Assembly: GCA_035610835.1 (NCBI GenBank)
Contig: CM069449.1
Span: 8,897,105-8,961,104 of the forward strand
DNA from: Ophiura sarsii
Taxonomy: Eukaryota > Echinodermata > Ophiuroidea > Amphilepidida > Ophiuridae
Reading direction: 5' to 3'
DNA length: 64,000 bases
Part shown: piece by piece, positions 1 through 10,984 of the stretch
Numbering within the stretch: the first letter of the stretch is position 1
Layout of the letters: every line of letters starts with the position of its first letter
Notes under the pieces: model-generated
Database searches by the model: none
What the model was told of the DNA's origin: nothing
The model's input: the letters and a program-made list of their open reading frames with translations, nothing else
Made by a program: the position numbers and the translations under genes

Positions 1-310
1 TGGGGTTTACGTCCCTTAACTCCAGATAAGGAGCGTTAACCCCAGATAACGCGCCTTAACCCCCATATAAGGAGCGTTAACTAAGGATAAGGCGCCTTAT
101 CTGGGATTTACGATCCTTATCGGGGGTTTAGGGACGTACACCCCTGATAACGTGCCTTAACCCCAGATAAGGAGCGTGAACTAGAAATAAGGCGGGCCTT
201 ATCTGGGGTTCCGGCGTCCCTAAACCCCAGATAACGATCGTAAACCTCAGATAAGTTCCGCCTTATCCGGGGTTTAGGTCTCTTATCTGGGTTTAGGCGG
301 TTAAACGTCT
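1..310. repeat. Minisatellite of a ~20-bp unit in both orientations, cut by the window edge
   Basis: A short word built on TTAACCCCAGATAAGG recurs about a dozen times with spacers such as GAGCG, GGCGCC and ACGATCG. It also occurs as its reverse complement (CCTTATCTGGGGTTTA). Units vary by a few bases. The array begins before base 1, so its full length is unknown. No reading frame stays open through it. It is not a canonical telomere repeat. Confidence 0.75.
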
Positions 311-321
311 CACTTATGCTT

Positions 322-509
322 CCATAGGCGGCACCAGCATCAATTTCTTTGGGCAAGGGCGCAAGACCAATGTTTTGTTAAAAATGCGCGCAAAGCGCGA
401 GTAAATTTTTTGGGGGACAAATTGGGGTGGGGTGATGGGGCTTGATCTGACTGGGGGAAACTGATGGGGGCAAAGATCGTGACTGGAGTGGGCATAGTGC
501 CGCCATTGG
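322..509. mobile_element. Probable short hAT-type MITE with GGCGGCAC...GTGCCGCC ends
   Basis: The left end reads CCATAGGCGGCACCAGCAT and the right end GTGCCGCCATTGG, so the termini are inverted copies of the CAGTGGCGGCACCAG type. That type is seen with clear 8-bp target duplications elsewhere in the window (27859, 28455). I could not find a clean target duplication here, so the limits are approximate. Confidence 0.4.
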
Positions 510-594
510 ACTGGTCTTAGACTCTAATTACGGAATAGCTGACTAATCCTTCAATCTTTTGTTGGCCCGATTGCGATTTTCACCTTGATCTTTT

Positions 595-725
595 ATGAAG
601 GGACATCTAAAATAGTCACATTCCAACGTTTGAGTTGCATAACTCCAATGGTTCTTATCCTGGTTCTTATTGTACAAGCACAAAGGTGATACATGAAATT
701 TGCCCATTGAGATATAAGGCAAAAA
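595..725. mobile_element. Truncated copy of the TTAA-flanked element seen at 41349 and 56144
   Basis: The stretch around TTGAGTTGCATAACTCCAA, followed by a GGTTCT and GTACAAGCACAAAGGT segment, matches the middle of the elements at 41349-41695 and 56144-57395. Neither terminus is recognisable, so this is a fragment. Confidence 0.5.
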
Positions 726-1975
726 CAGATTTTTTTTCTTGATAGCCTATAACTTGTGAAACTTCTAATTATTTAGTTGAAATAATGATTAACACTGAAC
801 AAATGATTATTTCATGTGTTTTGATGAATAAATTTACACAAACCTAAAATTTCAATTTGTCGAGTTTGTAAATAATTTAATGTGAATTTTTTTTTATTAT
901 TATATTTTTTATTGTGATCGGTCATTGCTTCTTTTTGTCATGGTTTTCCATAGAAACTACTTTGCGTGTACAAAACAAAACTAGAGCCTAGTATTAGATA
1001 GACAGAGCGGTACTCTTTTAGCGGTAATTCGATGTAGTAGCGCGCCAGCGCCAAACCACTGTATAATACAAAAGGAAAAAGTTGAAAACAGATGTTGAAA
1101 ATTATTGTTATTTTTTTGTATTTATGCGTATATCTTTTTTCCTTTCATACATGATGAAATTTGAAGTAAAATCGTGACTAGAGAACGATAAAGTACCGTG
1201 CTAGTGTTTTGCAGGGCGAAATCGACTGGATGACTGTGTTTACCAAACCATGGATTTTGATACATTGAAATTAAATGACCGTCATCGTGGGGAACAGACA
1301 AATTATTAACCGTAACCCTAACCCTAACCAGATTATTTCTTCCTACACTGGAATCATAATCATAATCAAAACGAGGGATTCGAAATTTACGGCCATTCGT
1401 GTCCACCATCATCTGGCTGTAGACTTCAAAGTGAAGTATGCCCTCCCTTATTTAAGATTGGGCTACTTTTTGACATTTGGGCTAAAAGGTTTGGCAACAC
1501 TTGAGTTTTCATTTGCAATATCGGCTTTGTTTTATTGATTGGCGTTGTGCCAGAGAGTGTCAACAAACGTGTTGTTATAAAATTACAAACTGCAAGTCAT
1601 GATACCTATGTTTAAAACCCACCGCCATACACTTTACAAGGTAACTTGAGATGATGATGAGAAGGTGCTACAACAGTTACTGCTACGTAGTAACGTAAAA
1701 ACTACCGATCTAGACATGTCAGAGCGACTCATTTGGCACTATTCATAAGCTAAGCTTCCTTCATTCATGTCCTTTTTAAAGTTTTAGCCTCATCATGTCA
1801 GTCATTGACATTGAGTCATTGTTATGATTGCCATGCTTGCAAGCCTGCTGCCTTGTGTTTGGTTTTCGGTGCCTGGTTTTCGTCATTGACACTCTCGAAC
1901 ACTTGCAGTTGCAGTTACAGATTACATGAATTTGTTGTTTATCGTCGGGCTATGCTCAGGTATCGGCTAAAAAGT
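726..1975. other. Upstream region of LRRC58: no gene or known repeat recognised
   Basis: AT-rich sequence with homopolymer tracts. A short (CCCTAA)2-like run lies near 1315. Nothing resembling a conserved coding frame was found. The promoter and any untranslated first exon of LRRC58 should lie here, but no TATA box or initiator could be called with confidence. Confidence 0.4.
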
Positions 1976-2418
1976 ATGGCAGGTGATCAGAAAGCTGTGA
2001 GAGTACATCTCTCCAGAAAGCGTCTGGAAAAATTTCCCGAGGATCATCTCCGAAACCAACATGACGATTTAGTCTTGTTGGATATAAGTCGCAATAACAT
2101 TCAGACAATACCGTCTTCCATCATCAATTATCAAAATCTGATTGAATTAGACATGAGTTCTAATCAGATCTACAGAATACCCGATGAGATAACGGTCCTT
2201 GTAAACCTCAGGACGTTAGTGTGTAAAAATAATCGCCTAAGCTGTGCATCATTGCCAAAAGACTTCGGGAAGTGTCCCGCATTGCAGAATATTAATCTCA
2301 GCGGTAATTTATTTATAGACTTTCCCATGCAAATTTGTGAAATTAGAACTTTGACGTATCTTCATTTGGGAGGCAACAGGATCAGGACATTACCCACTGA
2401 AATACAACAACTTGAACG
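1976..2418 (+). CDS. LRRC58: LRRC58 coding exon 1
   Basis: Encodes MAGDQKAVRVHLSRKRLEKF through the fifth leucine-rich repeat (LTYLHLGGNRIRTLP). The open frame extends upstream to 1805. The exon ends in phase 2 at a GTGAGT donor (2419). In-frame reading past the donor hits a stop at once, which supports splicing here. Confidence 0.88.
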
Positions 2419-5400
2419 GTGAGTTGAGTTAAATGCAATCTTTCTTTTCCAGGGAACACCCTCAATCCTCGAGAGAAAAAAAAAATTGAAGCAGATTTTC
2501 TTGCAGTTTTACATTTCTGATCATAAATCGTAAACATTCCAAGTTTTACAGGGCGATACGAATATATGATTCCTAATTCCTTCAAAATCATGTTTTTTAG
2601 AGTAAAAATAAACTGTTGGGTTAACCCGACAGTTTACTTTAAGACTATTCGCCCGGGCACCCTGTAGCTATGGCCGAAAATCTATATGCTTGGGCAACTA
2701 ATGAGGGCGCTATATCGCTGACTCTGCAGCTAAAAGCTGAAAATATATTCGCTCAGGTAACTCTGTACGTCTGACACGGGCAGCTGCTGATGTTTAAATA
2801 TGGTAGGCCTATAAGAAGGATTAATTTAACCCAACAGTTATTGATTTCTACAATTACATGTACTTACATTACATTTTAAGGGAAGCCCACTTTAAAAGAA
2901 ATATGTGCTTCAGAAGGTCATTTTATAATGATTTGACGTAAGTTGCATTTTTTTGTGCATCAAACATTGTAAAATGATGGCCTCCTGATGAAGCATATTC
3001 ATTTTAAAGTGGGCTTCCCTTGATTTGTGTAATTTATCACATTTAAGGCTTCCTGAATTTTATGAAAAGACTGGGAAATGCTGTCCATTTTTAGAGTTTC
3101 ATGACATTTTATGATTTTTTTGGATCACGGATAACTTATAACTCGGAATCTCCAGACTCTGGTTAGATCAAAAAGTACCTCCAGTTGGTTTGGTTTTAAA
3201 CAATTGATGATGTCTGTCAACTTAGGAAAATAGCACAAACCACATACATTACATAGTCAACTTTTAAATATTTAGCCTTTCATATATTGTGCGTCAAGAT
3301 TGACAACATAACGGTTGTAACATTTGTGCGTCAAACATTACCGTTATTTCCCATAGGGTTTGTGTGGGGAAATTTTCAAAATTTAGGTAAGATTCAGAAA
3401 TTATGCTCGCTATCTCCTTGCTACTAAAAGTAGTACAGTTTGCCAAATATGAGTCAGAAAATCCATTTGAGACAAGATTTAAGGCCATACAGAAATGTTA
3501 CGAGGTGGGGGTCTCCATTACTGTGGAATGGAAACACCCATGCTATTCGTCCATTAAATATATAGATTAGTGTATAGTTTGTAATGCAAGAATATGGTTC
3601 CACTTGTGGGCAATTAATACATCGATTTTAACCATTGAATGTATGTGATACAGTTTTGTTGACATTAGCAATGCATACCACACTTTATCGTATCCCTAAC
3701 ACTGCAAATTATGAGCGTTTACTTTTGGACAAACTAAAAGTAAACTCAAAAGTAAACACAAACACAATACTAAACACTTATGTGAGCCCAACAACTAAGC
3801 TGTTTTCCACCACAGGGGTGTACTTTCGCGACATCCTGCGAGAATCCAAATGGATTCTCGCAGAGGAATTTTGCGAGAATCCATGGATTCTCGCAAATGG
3901 ATTCTCGCAGAATATTTTTGCGAGAATCCTTTTTACTGAATTTAAATTCCGCATTCTAAACATTTATTGTACTATTGTATACTTAGAAAATAATAGTACA
4001 CAAATTGAATCAAAGACTTCTTAAAATTAATTAAAATAATATCAAGAATAAGGCTATAAGCTTGCATAACTTCCAAATTCGGAAAGTTTTTTGACTAAGG
4101 GTCAAATACCAGTCATCTAAGGTCCTGTTTTGGACTTAAAAAGAAGAAAAAAAAGTTTAAAAAAAAAAAAAGTTAAAAACCTGGATTCGCGCGGTAGTGA
4201 TTTTACGCGAATCTTTATGTGAATCGATTCGCGGATTCGCGCCGAAAGTACACCCCTGCACCAAGCCTTTAATCAATACCATTATATATCACAGATGGTA
4301 AAAACATCTGTGATATTCACTCCCTTGGAGCATGCTTTGAGGTCAATTCGGTGCAAAATGCAAGAAACGTTTAGTTTTGCGTTTACTTTTACGTCTACTT
4401 TTGTGTTTAAAATTGCGTTTACTTTTGAGTTTACTTTTAGTTTGTCCAACAGTAAACGCTCATAAATAAAATTTGCAGTGTAAAAACTGCACCTAAAATT
4501 GCACCTTGACTTGAAGGAATTGCACCTTGACCAAAGTAAGGTGCAATTTGGCACCTCAAGAAAAAATTGAAAATGTCTGCACTGGCTACAAGCCTGTTTC
4601 AGATACATGTTCATCTGTACATTGATTTTTCAAAAAAATCCTCGTTTTTGGAAATATGAAAACTTGATGCAGACTGGTGACTGGAAAACCATCATCACCA
4701 TAACCTGTGTTGGGGTAAATTAAGTTTTATTTAGACCGTTCTTTTTCTCTCCAGACTCGAGCACATGTATTTCGGTGGCAACCAACTGTCTGATATCCCG
4801 GCCCAGATAGGCACCCTCACCAACCTCATGTCCCTGGTGCTAAGTGACAATCGTATCGAAACCCTACCAGCCCAACTAGCTCGGCTCAACAAATTGAAAT
4901 CTCTTAGCCTACACAACAATCTATTACGTACACTCCCGCCAGAGATGATCACCTTTGGTGAACTGTGCGAGCTTAGTCTACGTGGAAACCCCCTGGTGGT
5001 GCGCTTCGTGCGGGATCTCACGTGGCAGCCGCCAAGTCTACTGGAAATGGCGGCGAGGACAGTTAAGAATCGCAATATTCCGTACGGGGTAGAGGATCTT
5101 CCACGAAATCTTATTCATTATCTGGATTCGGCGCATCGATGTCTCAACTCAAAGTGCAATGGTATGTACAAATGTATGAAGCTGACTTGAGTTAAATTTG
5201 TAAAATTATCAATTAAATATCATGTCAACTTATATTGTGAACCTGGTCAACAAAGCACACCACAATATTACGTAACTGCACTGGTTTGTGAATACTTGGC
5301 TTTAAAGTGTTTTACAACATAAATAAATGAATTTAAAAAATGTTGAAAATAAATGAAAATAAAATATGACATCAACAAAGTCTGCTGAATACAGCAGCAT

Positions 5401-6310
5401 CCTATACATTGTACTAGTAACCTAGGTCCCAGGGTTGTAGCTACGCTGGGCGGCACTGGGCCTGGAATTGGGTTGGCCCGCCCGGCACTCTAAAAAAAGG
5501 GGGTTTTTTTAATTGTTTTTATCTTCTTTTTTTTAAATTCTTTTTTTTAATAATTTGTGGATAAAATCATTAAACTGCCTCATAAAACAAGAAATTATGT
5601 GTCAGGAACATAAAGTGCATGAAAAAGCCTTAAAACATTCCGGCCGCTGAGCCGCGAGAATTGTGTAACCAAATAGCGAAATATTGCACCCGGCGCTCAA
5701 AATGCTCTGGCTACAAGTACAACCCTGCTAGGTCCCCTTTAATAACATTTATAAAAGAATATCATTAACCATACTCCTTGCTTTAACTAATTAAAATAAA
5801 ATAGATGATATAAAAGACCTTGACCGTTGGAAGATATTGTAATATTTCATTGTTCTTCTTTTGTCTTGAAGTGCATTGTACATACATGTACAGTGCAGTA
5901 GGCCTTCACAACTAGTCGTGAAGGCTATGCAAAAAAGTTCTGAATAATTAAAATGAACATTCATCAGCTGTATTTCAACTTGCATATGGTGCAGTAGAAT
6001 TTAGTTGAGTAATACTAGCGAAGCTATATTATATAAAAGTAAATAAAAATAAAAGAGTTGAATAGTTGAACATCAGCTGAGGTCAAGCAACCTTTTCTCA
6101 TTGAATGATATAAGTTGACCCCGTTTCACGCTGCAAACATGCAGGCAGAGCGTGTGCACTTGTAATACCTCAGATGCATACCACTACCAGGCAGCAGGTT
6201 ATCATATCCCTGGCCATGATGCAATTGCGTGTAGAGTTTAGTGTGATAAAATCAAGCTTTAAAATTACCGTATTAAGCATTATTTAGTATTTAGTATTCC
6301 TAATAAGCGC

Positions 6311-6357
<47 letters not shown>

Positions 6358-9300
6358 AGTCATTTTAGGTGGGCTGTTATTTGTTATATTCCTGCCATTA
6401 ATTTCGCTTCAGTTGTAGAATTCAACAATCTTTAGTGATGTTTGTTTATACAGAAAAACAAAGCACATTTTGGGATTAAAAGTGTTTTTTATTTAACAAA
6501 TATTTCGTGTTATCATTTTTGCAGCAGCTGGTATGAGCGCGAAAATAAAAGTACCCACAAACATTTCCACTTTGATAGTAATTTGATTCACAGTTTCTTG
6601 TTAGAGATTTCAAAATGTGATGATATTGATGTCAATGTTTGGCCATTGATTCATGATCAGTATATTTTTAAGTGAACTCCACAACAAAGGACCATTGATA
6701 TTTTAAAATATTAATGAAGACATGCGATTTTCTCCTAGAAGAAATATTAGAATTTAATATTAATACTCGTCTTTTAGTCCAGGGGGGGGGGGGGGTACTC
6801 GGATTTGGTTTGGTCGGGGGTGTGCCGCTGGAGATTCAAAACCCATACCCATTTTTAGGGGTGATTTTGGAAAAATCGGTACCCATTTGTAGGGGTTTTG
6901 CTTCATTTTAGATCAAATTTTCGCAAATTATCGGGCAAATAGACCAAATTTTTGCGATAATATACACAAATTTCGCGAAAATAGACCCATTTGTAAAAAG
7001 TGACCCCATTATTAGGGATTTCCAGCACAAAACCATATCCCATGTTTAGGGATTTTGTGCCCAAAAAGCTACCCATTAGAGCGGCACACCAGTATACCAT
7101 CTTGGGTGAGTACCCCCCCCCCCCCCCGGGCTTTTAGTATTAAATAAAACATCTTTGGCACCGTCCCAATTACAAGAAAGTATTGAAAGCAAATAAAGGA
7201 TCTATTATGGAATTCATACATGGAAGGGAGTTTGGAAATGTTCCATCAGTATGTGGTTAAACAATCACCCTAAGGCCAGCACAAAGAAAAACCTGTTCTA
7301 GAAAATTTATTGTAAAACCAGTTATACCACATAATTTGGCGAGAGATGTGGATTCGCGAAATTGATAATTGTCCATTGAAAATAACAGTAACAGTTCCAG
7401 ATTCGCGAAATTAAATGCCCGCTAAAATAGCAGTAATTCCAAATTCGCTAAATAAAACTTCCGCGAAATTGTAGTGTTTTATACAGTTTATGGTTTAATA
7501 CAGTACTTAAAAGTTCTTTAACACTGGACCATGATTATCAGTTATCATGTCAAAGCTCAGAAAATACCTGGAATTGATATCGAGTCAGCAATTGTACACA
7601 TGGTTGATGATCGGAATTGCATTATGAGTCAGCGTTTCCTGATTGTTTCTGTAAAGGCCTTACTGGTACTTTTACGCTATACATATTGTAATTTCATCAA
7701 GTTCATTCAGATTTCTTCCCCAATTTAAAGAATTTATAATATTAATAATATAGCATCACCTATCTGATCTCCAGTATGCATGACATGCCCACGTTTAGTT
7801 AATCCTACCTAAGTGATTTGAAGTATGATTGACTTGACTTGGGTTCAATTAAAGAAAGATGTATCCTGATTTGATGTTGTTCATCAGGGCCTTGCCTTAA
7901 ATTACAGATAGAGGAAAGCTTGTGAAAAGAGGGATCCTTTTTAATCCAAGCTTTCCTTCCAGTTCCAGTCGTAAAATGTCAAATCAATATTTTACTTAAA
8001 ATATAAATAATTATAACCATTCAAGTTGAAGTACCCATGGCCATTTCAATATCCTTGTCATAAACGTTCAACCCCAGCCATTTCAAGTGGTTCTAGTTAA
8101 ACGTTACAAATACGCACTACATGTAAACAAACAAAACATCTGATTTGCATCATGTAGGGTTGTCACTAGACTGATTTTATAGTGCCCTGTAACTTTTCAT
8201 GTACATTAATATCTCATGTTTCATTTTCCAGTTGTTATGAGATGAAAGGCAAAGTCATAAAATCTATAGCAAAAGTATGACAGCTTTTCCATTTTCAGCC
8301 CCAACCTTCCCCCCCCCCCCCAGGTAAACTCAAACCCATCTCATTTTGCCCTACAAGCAATCGAAAATGTGAGTTATAATGTTAAATTTACATAAAATAA
8401 GCTTAAATAATTGGTCTGAAGTAATGTCTGTCTATTTCAGAACAAATTCAGCTAATTTTAGGCATTTTTTACAATAAAGCCAAAATGTTTACGCGCATAA
8501 CCTTTCCCCCATTTCCCCCCGCCCCCAGTCGGCTCAACCCCTACCTCATTTCGGCCCCCAAACAATTGAAAATGGTGAATTTTTATGTAAAAATTACATA
8601 AAATTAGCTTATAAGGCCAAATAAAAAAAAAAACTAGTTTCTCGTCCTAACTTTTTGAAAAATGGAGGATGAGGGCAGTTTTTTTGTTTGTTTTTTTTTT
8701 TTTCCAAAATGGCGGATCCAAGATGGCGGATGCCCCTTTTTCCAAAACTGGTTTCGCTTTTTCCAACATGGTGGAAATGTTTTTGCTTCAAAATGGCCGC
8801 CACTTTTCTAAGACTAGCTTTATAACCTTAAAATGAGTACATTTCGCCTGTTGTGTTGTTTTTTGATTGTAACACAGGTTTTTTTTAAATATTGACACGT
8901 TCTCCATTAACAACATCAATCAGTGAGTGTGATCTTGAAATTAAAAAAAATAAAAAAATAAATAAAAAAAACTTTAAAAACTTTTTAAAAAAAACGGATG
9001 CGCGCGGGGACGAGAAACTACTATATTTTTTTATTTGGCCTAATATTGGGTCTGAAATGTCTTGTCTATTTCAGAACGAATTATCAATAATTGGGTAATT
9101 TCAGGCATTTTAACAATAAAAATTAAAAGCCCAAATGTTTGTGCACATATTGTCCCCCGCATTTTTGTCTTGCCGCCCCCAAAAATTCTTGAAGCTGGTG
9201 CCGCCACAGTTCCTCTTGAGAGAAAAAAATCAGTGAAAGTGTTTTTTTTCTTCTTCACAAATTAGGTTGAAAGCAACAAACCCTTTTAAAAACAGAAATT

Positions 9301-9735
9301 GGTTACAAAATGACTTTTAGTGATAGTACAGACAATGAATCGGCATACTTTGTATTTAATAATACTAATAGAGCATATTGATAAAGCACGATATCCAGTC
9401 TAGACAAGTTCACACGTTCAACCCGGGGGTGGGGGACTGACCCTGTGATTGGCAATAAAATGTAAGGCTTTATATTACAGTATCTCTTTCTCAAAATATT
9501 CAAAATTCTCATTCTCGTTTTCTCTCCGCTTCCAGGTGTGTACTTTGAATCCCACATAGAGCATGTGAAATTTGTTGATTTCTGCGGCAAGTACCGCCTG
9601 CCGTTGATGCAATACCTGTGCTCCCCCGACTGCTCCTCACCTTATTCGTCTTGCAGCTCCAGTAGTAGTGAGACGGAATCAGACGATGACATACCTGTGC
9701 CAAGACACACATTGAAGAAGGTGCTGCTGGGTTAA
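1976..9735 (+). CDS. LRRC58: LRRC58, leucine-rich repeat-containing protein 58 (3 coding exons)
   Basis: Joined coding exons 1976-2418, 4755-5161 and 9536-9735 give 350 codons (349 aa); human LRRC58 is about 370 aa. The junctions complete codons exactly (CG|A for Arg, G|GT for Gly), with donors GTGAGT and GTATGT and pyrimidine-rich acceptors. The protein shows about nine leucine-rich repeats (for example LVLLDISRNNIQTIP, LKSLSLHNNLLRTLP), the family signature SLRGNPLVVRFVRDLTW, and a Cys-bearing C-terminal module with KFVDFCGKYRLPLMQYLCSP. A Ser/acidic tail ends in KKVLLG, the same end as vertebrate LRRC58. The C-terminal cysteines (RCLNSKC, FCG, LCSPDC) could bind metal, which is my inference. 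No signal peptide is seen, so the protein is probably intracellular. The start is uncertain: in-frame ATGs also occur at 1952 and 1805. I prefer 1976 because the residues before it look unconserved. The family assignment is firm; the biochemical role is not shown by this sequence. Confidence 0.93.
2880..3019. mobile_element. 140-bp palindromic MITE, TTAA-type
   Basis: Inverted ends GGGAAGCCCACTTTAAA and TTTAAAGTGGGCTTCCC lie 140 bp apart, and the similarity continues inward (ATATG-GCTTCA). TTAA precedes it (2876-2879) and TTGA follows, read as a decayed TTAA duplicate. It is too short to encode anything. Confidence 0.7.
3813..4258. mobile_element. Nested element with CAGGGGTGTACTTTCG ends
   Basis: The termini CAGGGGTGTACTTTCGCG (left) and CGAAAGTACACCCCTG (right) are inverted copies, a style common in hAT elements. 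It sits between the two arms of the 3699-4481 element. The left third holds a GCGAGAATCC minisatellite and the right end a related GATTCGCG-rich stretch. No clean 8-bp duplication was found. Confidence 0.6.
3837..3929. repeat. GCGAGAATCC / GGATTCTCGC palindromic minisatellite
   Basis: Four copies of TGCGAGAATCC alternate with inverted copies GGATTCTCGCA, spaced by a few bases, over about 90 bp. Adjacent units therefore form perfect hairpins. It lies inside the nested element 3813-4258. Confidence 0.8.
4755..5161 (+). CDS. LRRC58: LRRC58 coding exon 2
   Basis: Encodes LEHMYFGGNQLSDIP through RCLNSKCN: repeats six to nine, then SLRGNPLVVRFVRDL and the conserved linker LEMAARTVKNRNIPYGVEDL. Enters in phase 2 and leaves in phase 1 at donor GTATGT (5162). 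Confidence 0.92.
6313..6354. repeat. Homopolymer run of 42 G
   Basis: An uninterrupted poly-G tract preceded by CGCCC and followed by ACTAGT, within LRRC58 intron 2. Its length is likely to vary between haplotypes and to be error-prone in sequencing. No matching C run closes it, unlike the nearby G-run MITEs. Confidence 0.9.
6779..7130. mobile_element. G-run-bounded hAT-type MITE, copy 1 (TSD CTTTTAGT)
   Basis: A 352-bp unit starting CCAGGGG...GGTACTCGGATTTGG and ending GAGTACCCC...CCCGGG, flanked on both sides by the perfect 8-bp repeat CTTTTAGT (6771-6778, 7131-7138). Copies at 24527 and 26290 share the whole interior. The 8-bp duplication indicates hAT-type insertion. The inverted ends are mostly homopolymer, which is unusual. 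No coding capacity. Confidence 0.88.
7309..7497. mobile_element. Possible short MITE with TGTAAAAC / GTTTTATACA ends
   Basis: Weak inverted ends surround several TTCGCGAAATT words, the same style as the element at 17616-17824 (TACTGTAAA ends, CGCGAAAA inside). Limits are uncertain and no target duplication was found. Confidence 0.35.
9536..9735 (+). CDS. LRRC58: LRRC58 terminal coding exon 3
   Basis: Begins in phase 1 (G|GT gives Gly) and encodes VYFESHIEHVKFVDFCGKYR, then LPLMQYLCSPDC, a serine stretch, ETESDDD and the family end KKVLLG, stopping at TAA 9733-9735. This is the most diagnostic part of the protein. A possible polyadenylation signal AATAAA occurs at 9977-9982. Confidence 0.93.
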
Positions 9736-9772
9736 GATGGAGACATTCAGAGTTGTAATATTCGAGTGAAAA

Positions 9773-9966
9773 CCCAGGGGGGGGGGGGGAGGTGGGGGTA
9801 CTCAAACAAAAAATTTGGGTAAAGATGTGCCGCGAGCAAGATGAAAATTGACCCCCAAAAGGGGTCATTCATTTACTAGACAGGTTGAAAAATGGGGACC
9901 TATTTGGAGGCTCACCCCTGTAACCTCTTCCACGAACACGAAGTACCCCCCCCCCCAGACCCCGGG
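9773..9966. mobile_element. Diverged G-run-bounded element between LRRC58 exon 3 and its partial copy
   Basis: Ends CCCAGGGG...GGGGGTACTC and GTACCCCC...CCCCGGG resemble the three G-run hAT-type MITEs, but the interior is different and shorter (194 bp). No exact 8-bp duplication: the flanks read GTGAAAAC and GTAAAACT. It sits in the presumed 3' UTR region. Confidence 0.6.
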
Positions 9967-10010
9967 TAAAACTTAAAATAAATGGACTACTTGCTGCTTT
10001 CCATGTGTAT

Positions 10011-10125
10011 CTTGCAGCTCCATTTGTTTGAGGGGAGTCAGAAGGACATCTTCATACACTGTACCCCTTTTATGCAAGACACACGTATTGAAAAAGGTGC
10101 TACTGTGTTAAAAATGGACAAGTCC
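10011..10125 (+). pseudogene. Decayed partial duplicate of the end of LRRC58 exon 3
   Basis: TTGCAGCTCCA, then a GGAGTCAGAAGGAC stretch, then CAAGACACACGTATTGAAAA and AGGTGCTACTGTGTTAA align to 9652-9735 of the real exon (TTGCAGCTCCAG, GACGGAATCAGACGA, CAAGACACACATTGAAGAAG, GTGCTGCTGGGTTAA) with substitutions and small indels. The frame is not kept, so it looks non-functional. It lies about 360 bp downstream of the original. Confidence 0.7.
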
Positions 10126-10984
10126 ATTCGACCAGAATCACAAAGTCTGGGCTAATTGGTCAAGTTGGGGTCATCTCAGATAGTCCGATAAAGGTGCTAC
10201 TTTTGAACCGAGTCATCTAAATTATTTTCTATAATTAGTACTGTAATTTGTAAAAAAAAAGATCATGATCTGACAATTTGTGATTATTTAAAGAAAATCG
10301 TCACTTGACTCACTTAATTGTGAGTCAAAAGTGATGAAGTTCAGTCTAGCAAAAATGTCTAGTGGTGATTGAAAGCCCAAAATGCACATACTTCGCAATA
10401 CATTAGGCCAAAAAAAAAAATGTTGTGTTGCCCTCAAGTGGCAAAAATTTAAATCCGGGTCGGTCGGTCGGAATTCCTTTTTTCTTTTCTTTTTCAACTT
10501 TTTTTTTTCAACTTTTTTTTTTTTTTTTTTGGCTGAAAAATATATGGTTTATGTCAAGACAAAATTGGTATATGCCCATATGTCAATTTAACTAATGTTT
10601 CTAGTGTGACAATAGTCTAAAAAACATTTATTTAGGCTTATTTATTCATTTCCAGCAAGAAATAGTAACATTTATAGTCTATCCATCTGAGAGCGATCTT
10701 TGGTGCTCGGATGGGCAGGGGAGATGAGTAAAAATAAGATGTGCTGTCTTCTGGCGTATATTTGCTAGTTGTCGAAGGATCCCATTTTATTCCAACCTCC
10801 GGTCGAACCTCATCTATAATGTGAATTGAAACAACTAAGCTGCCTTATGCAAACACACACAACACTGTTCCAATGCATATTATTCTCATCACACACATGC
10901 ACATAGCAGCTATGTCTAGTGTACCATTCAAAGAGAGCCAAATATCGAACCATTTGCGTATTATCTGAAATCAAAAGGCTTTGA

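Larger units (their letters stand above)
3699..4481. mobile_element. Inverted-repeat element with ~75-bp arms, ends ACACTGCAAATT
   Basis: The left arm (ACACTGCAAATT then GAGCGTTTACTTTTGGACA) is repeated inverted at 4375-4481, with several internal copies of AAGTAAAC in each arm. A second element (3813-4258) lies between the arms and is probably a later insertion. Target duplication not resolved. Confidence 0.65.
2419..4754 (+). other. LRRC58 intron 1
   Basis: A 2.3-kb intron, GT at 2419 and AG at 4753-4754 after the tract CTTTTTCTCTCC. It carries a 140-bp MITE (2880-3019) and a larger inverted-repeat element with a second element inside it (3699-4481). The remainder is unique-looking AT-rich DNA. 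Confidence 0.8.
5162..9535 (+). other. LRRC58 intron 2
   Basis: A 4.4-kb intron from GTATGT to an acceptor after TCTCTCCGCTTCC. It holds a 42-base G run, a G-run-bounded hAT MITE (6779-7130), a small TACTGTAAAA-type element near 7310-7497, C-rich tracts (8310, 8510) and a MITE right end near 9192 (GGTGCCGCCAC). No extra exon was recognised. Confidence 0.75.

Noticed and set aside
1313..1332. Telomere-like CCCTAA run
   Set aside because: Only about two to three units long; chance occurrence is likely.
2605..2840. TTAACCCGACAG / TTAACCCAACAG words as another TTAA element
   Set aside because: The two words are in the same orientation rather than inverted, so they do not bound one element.
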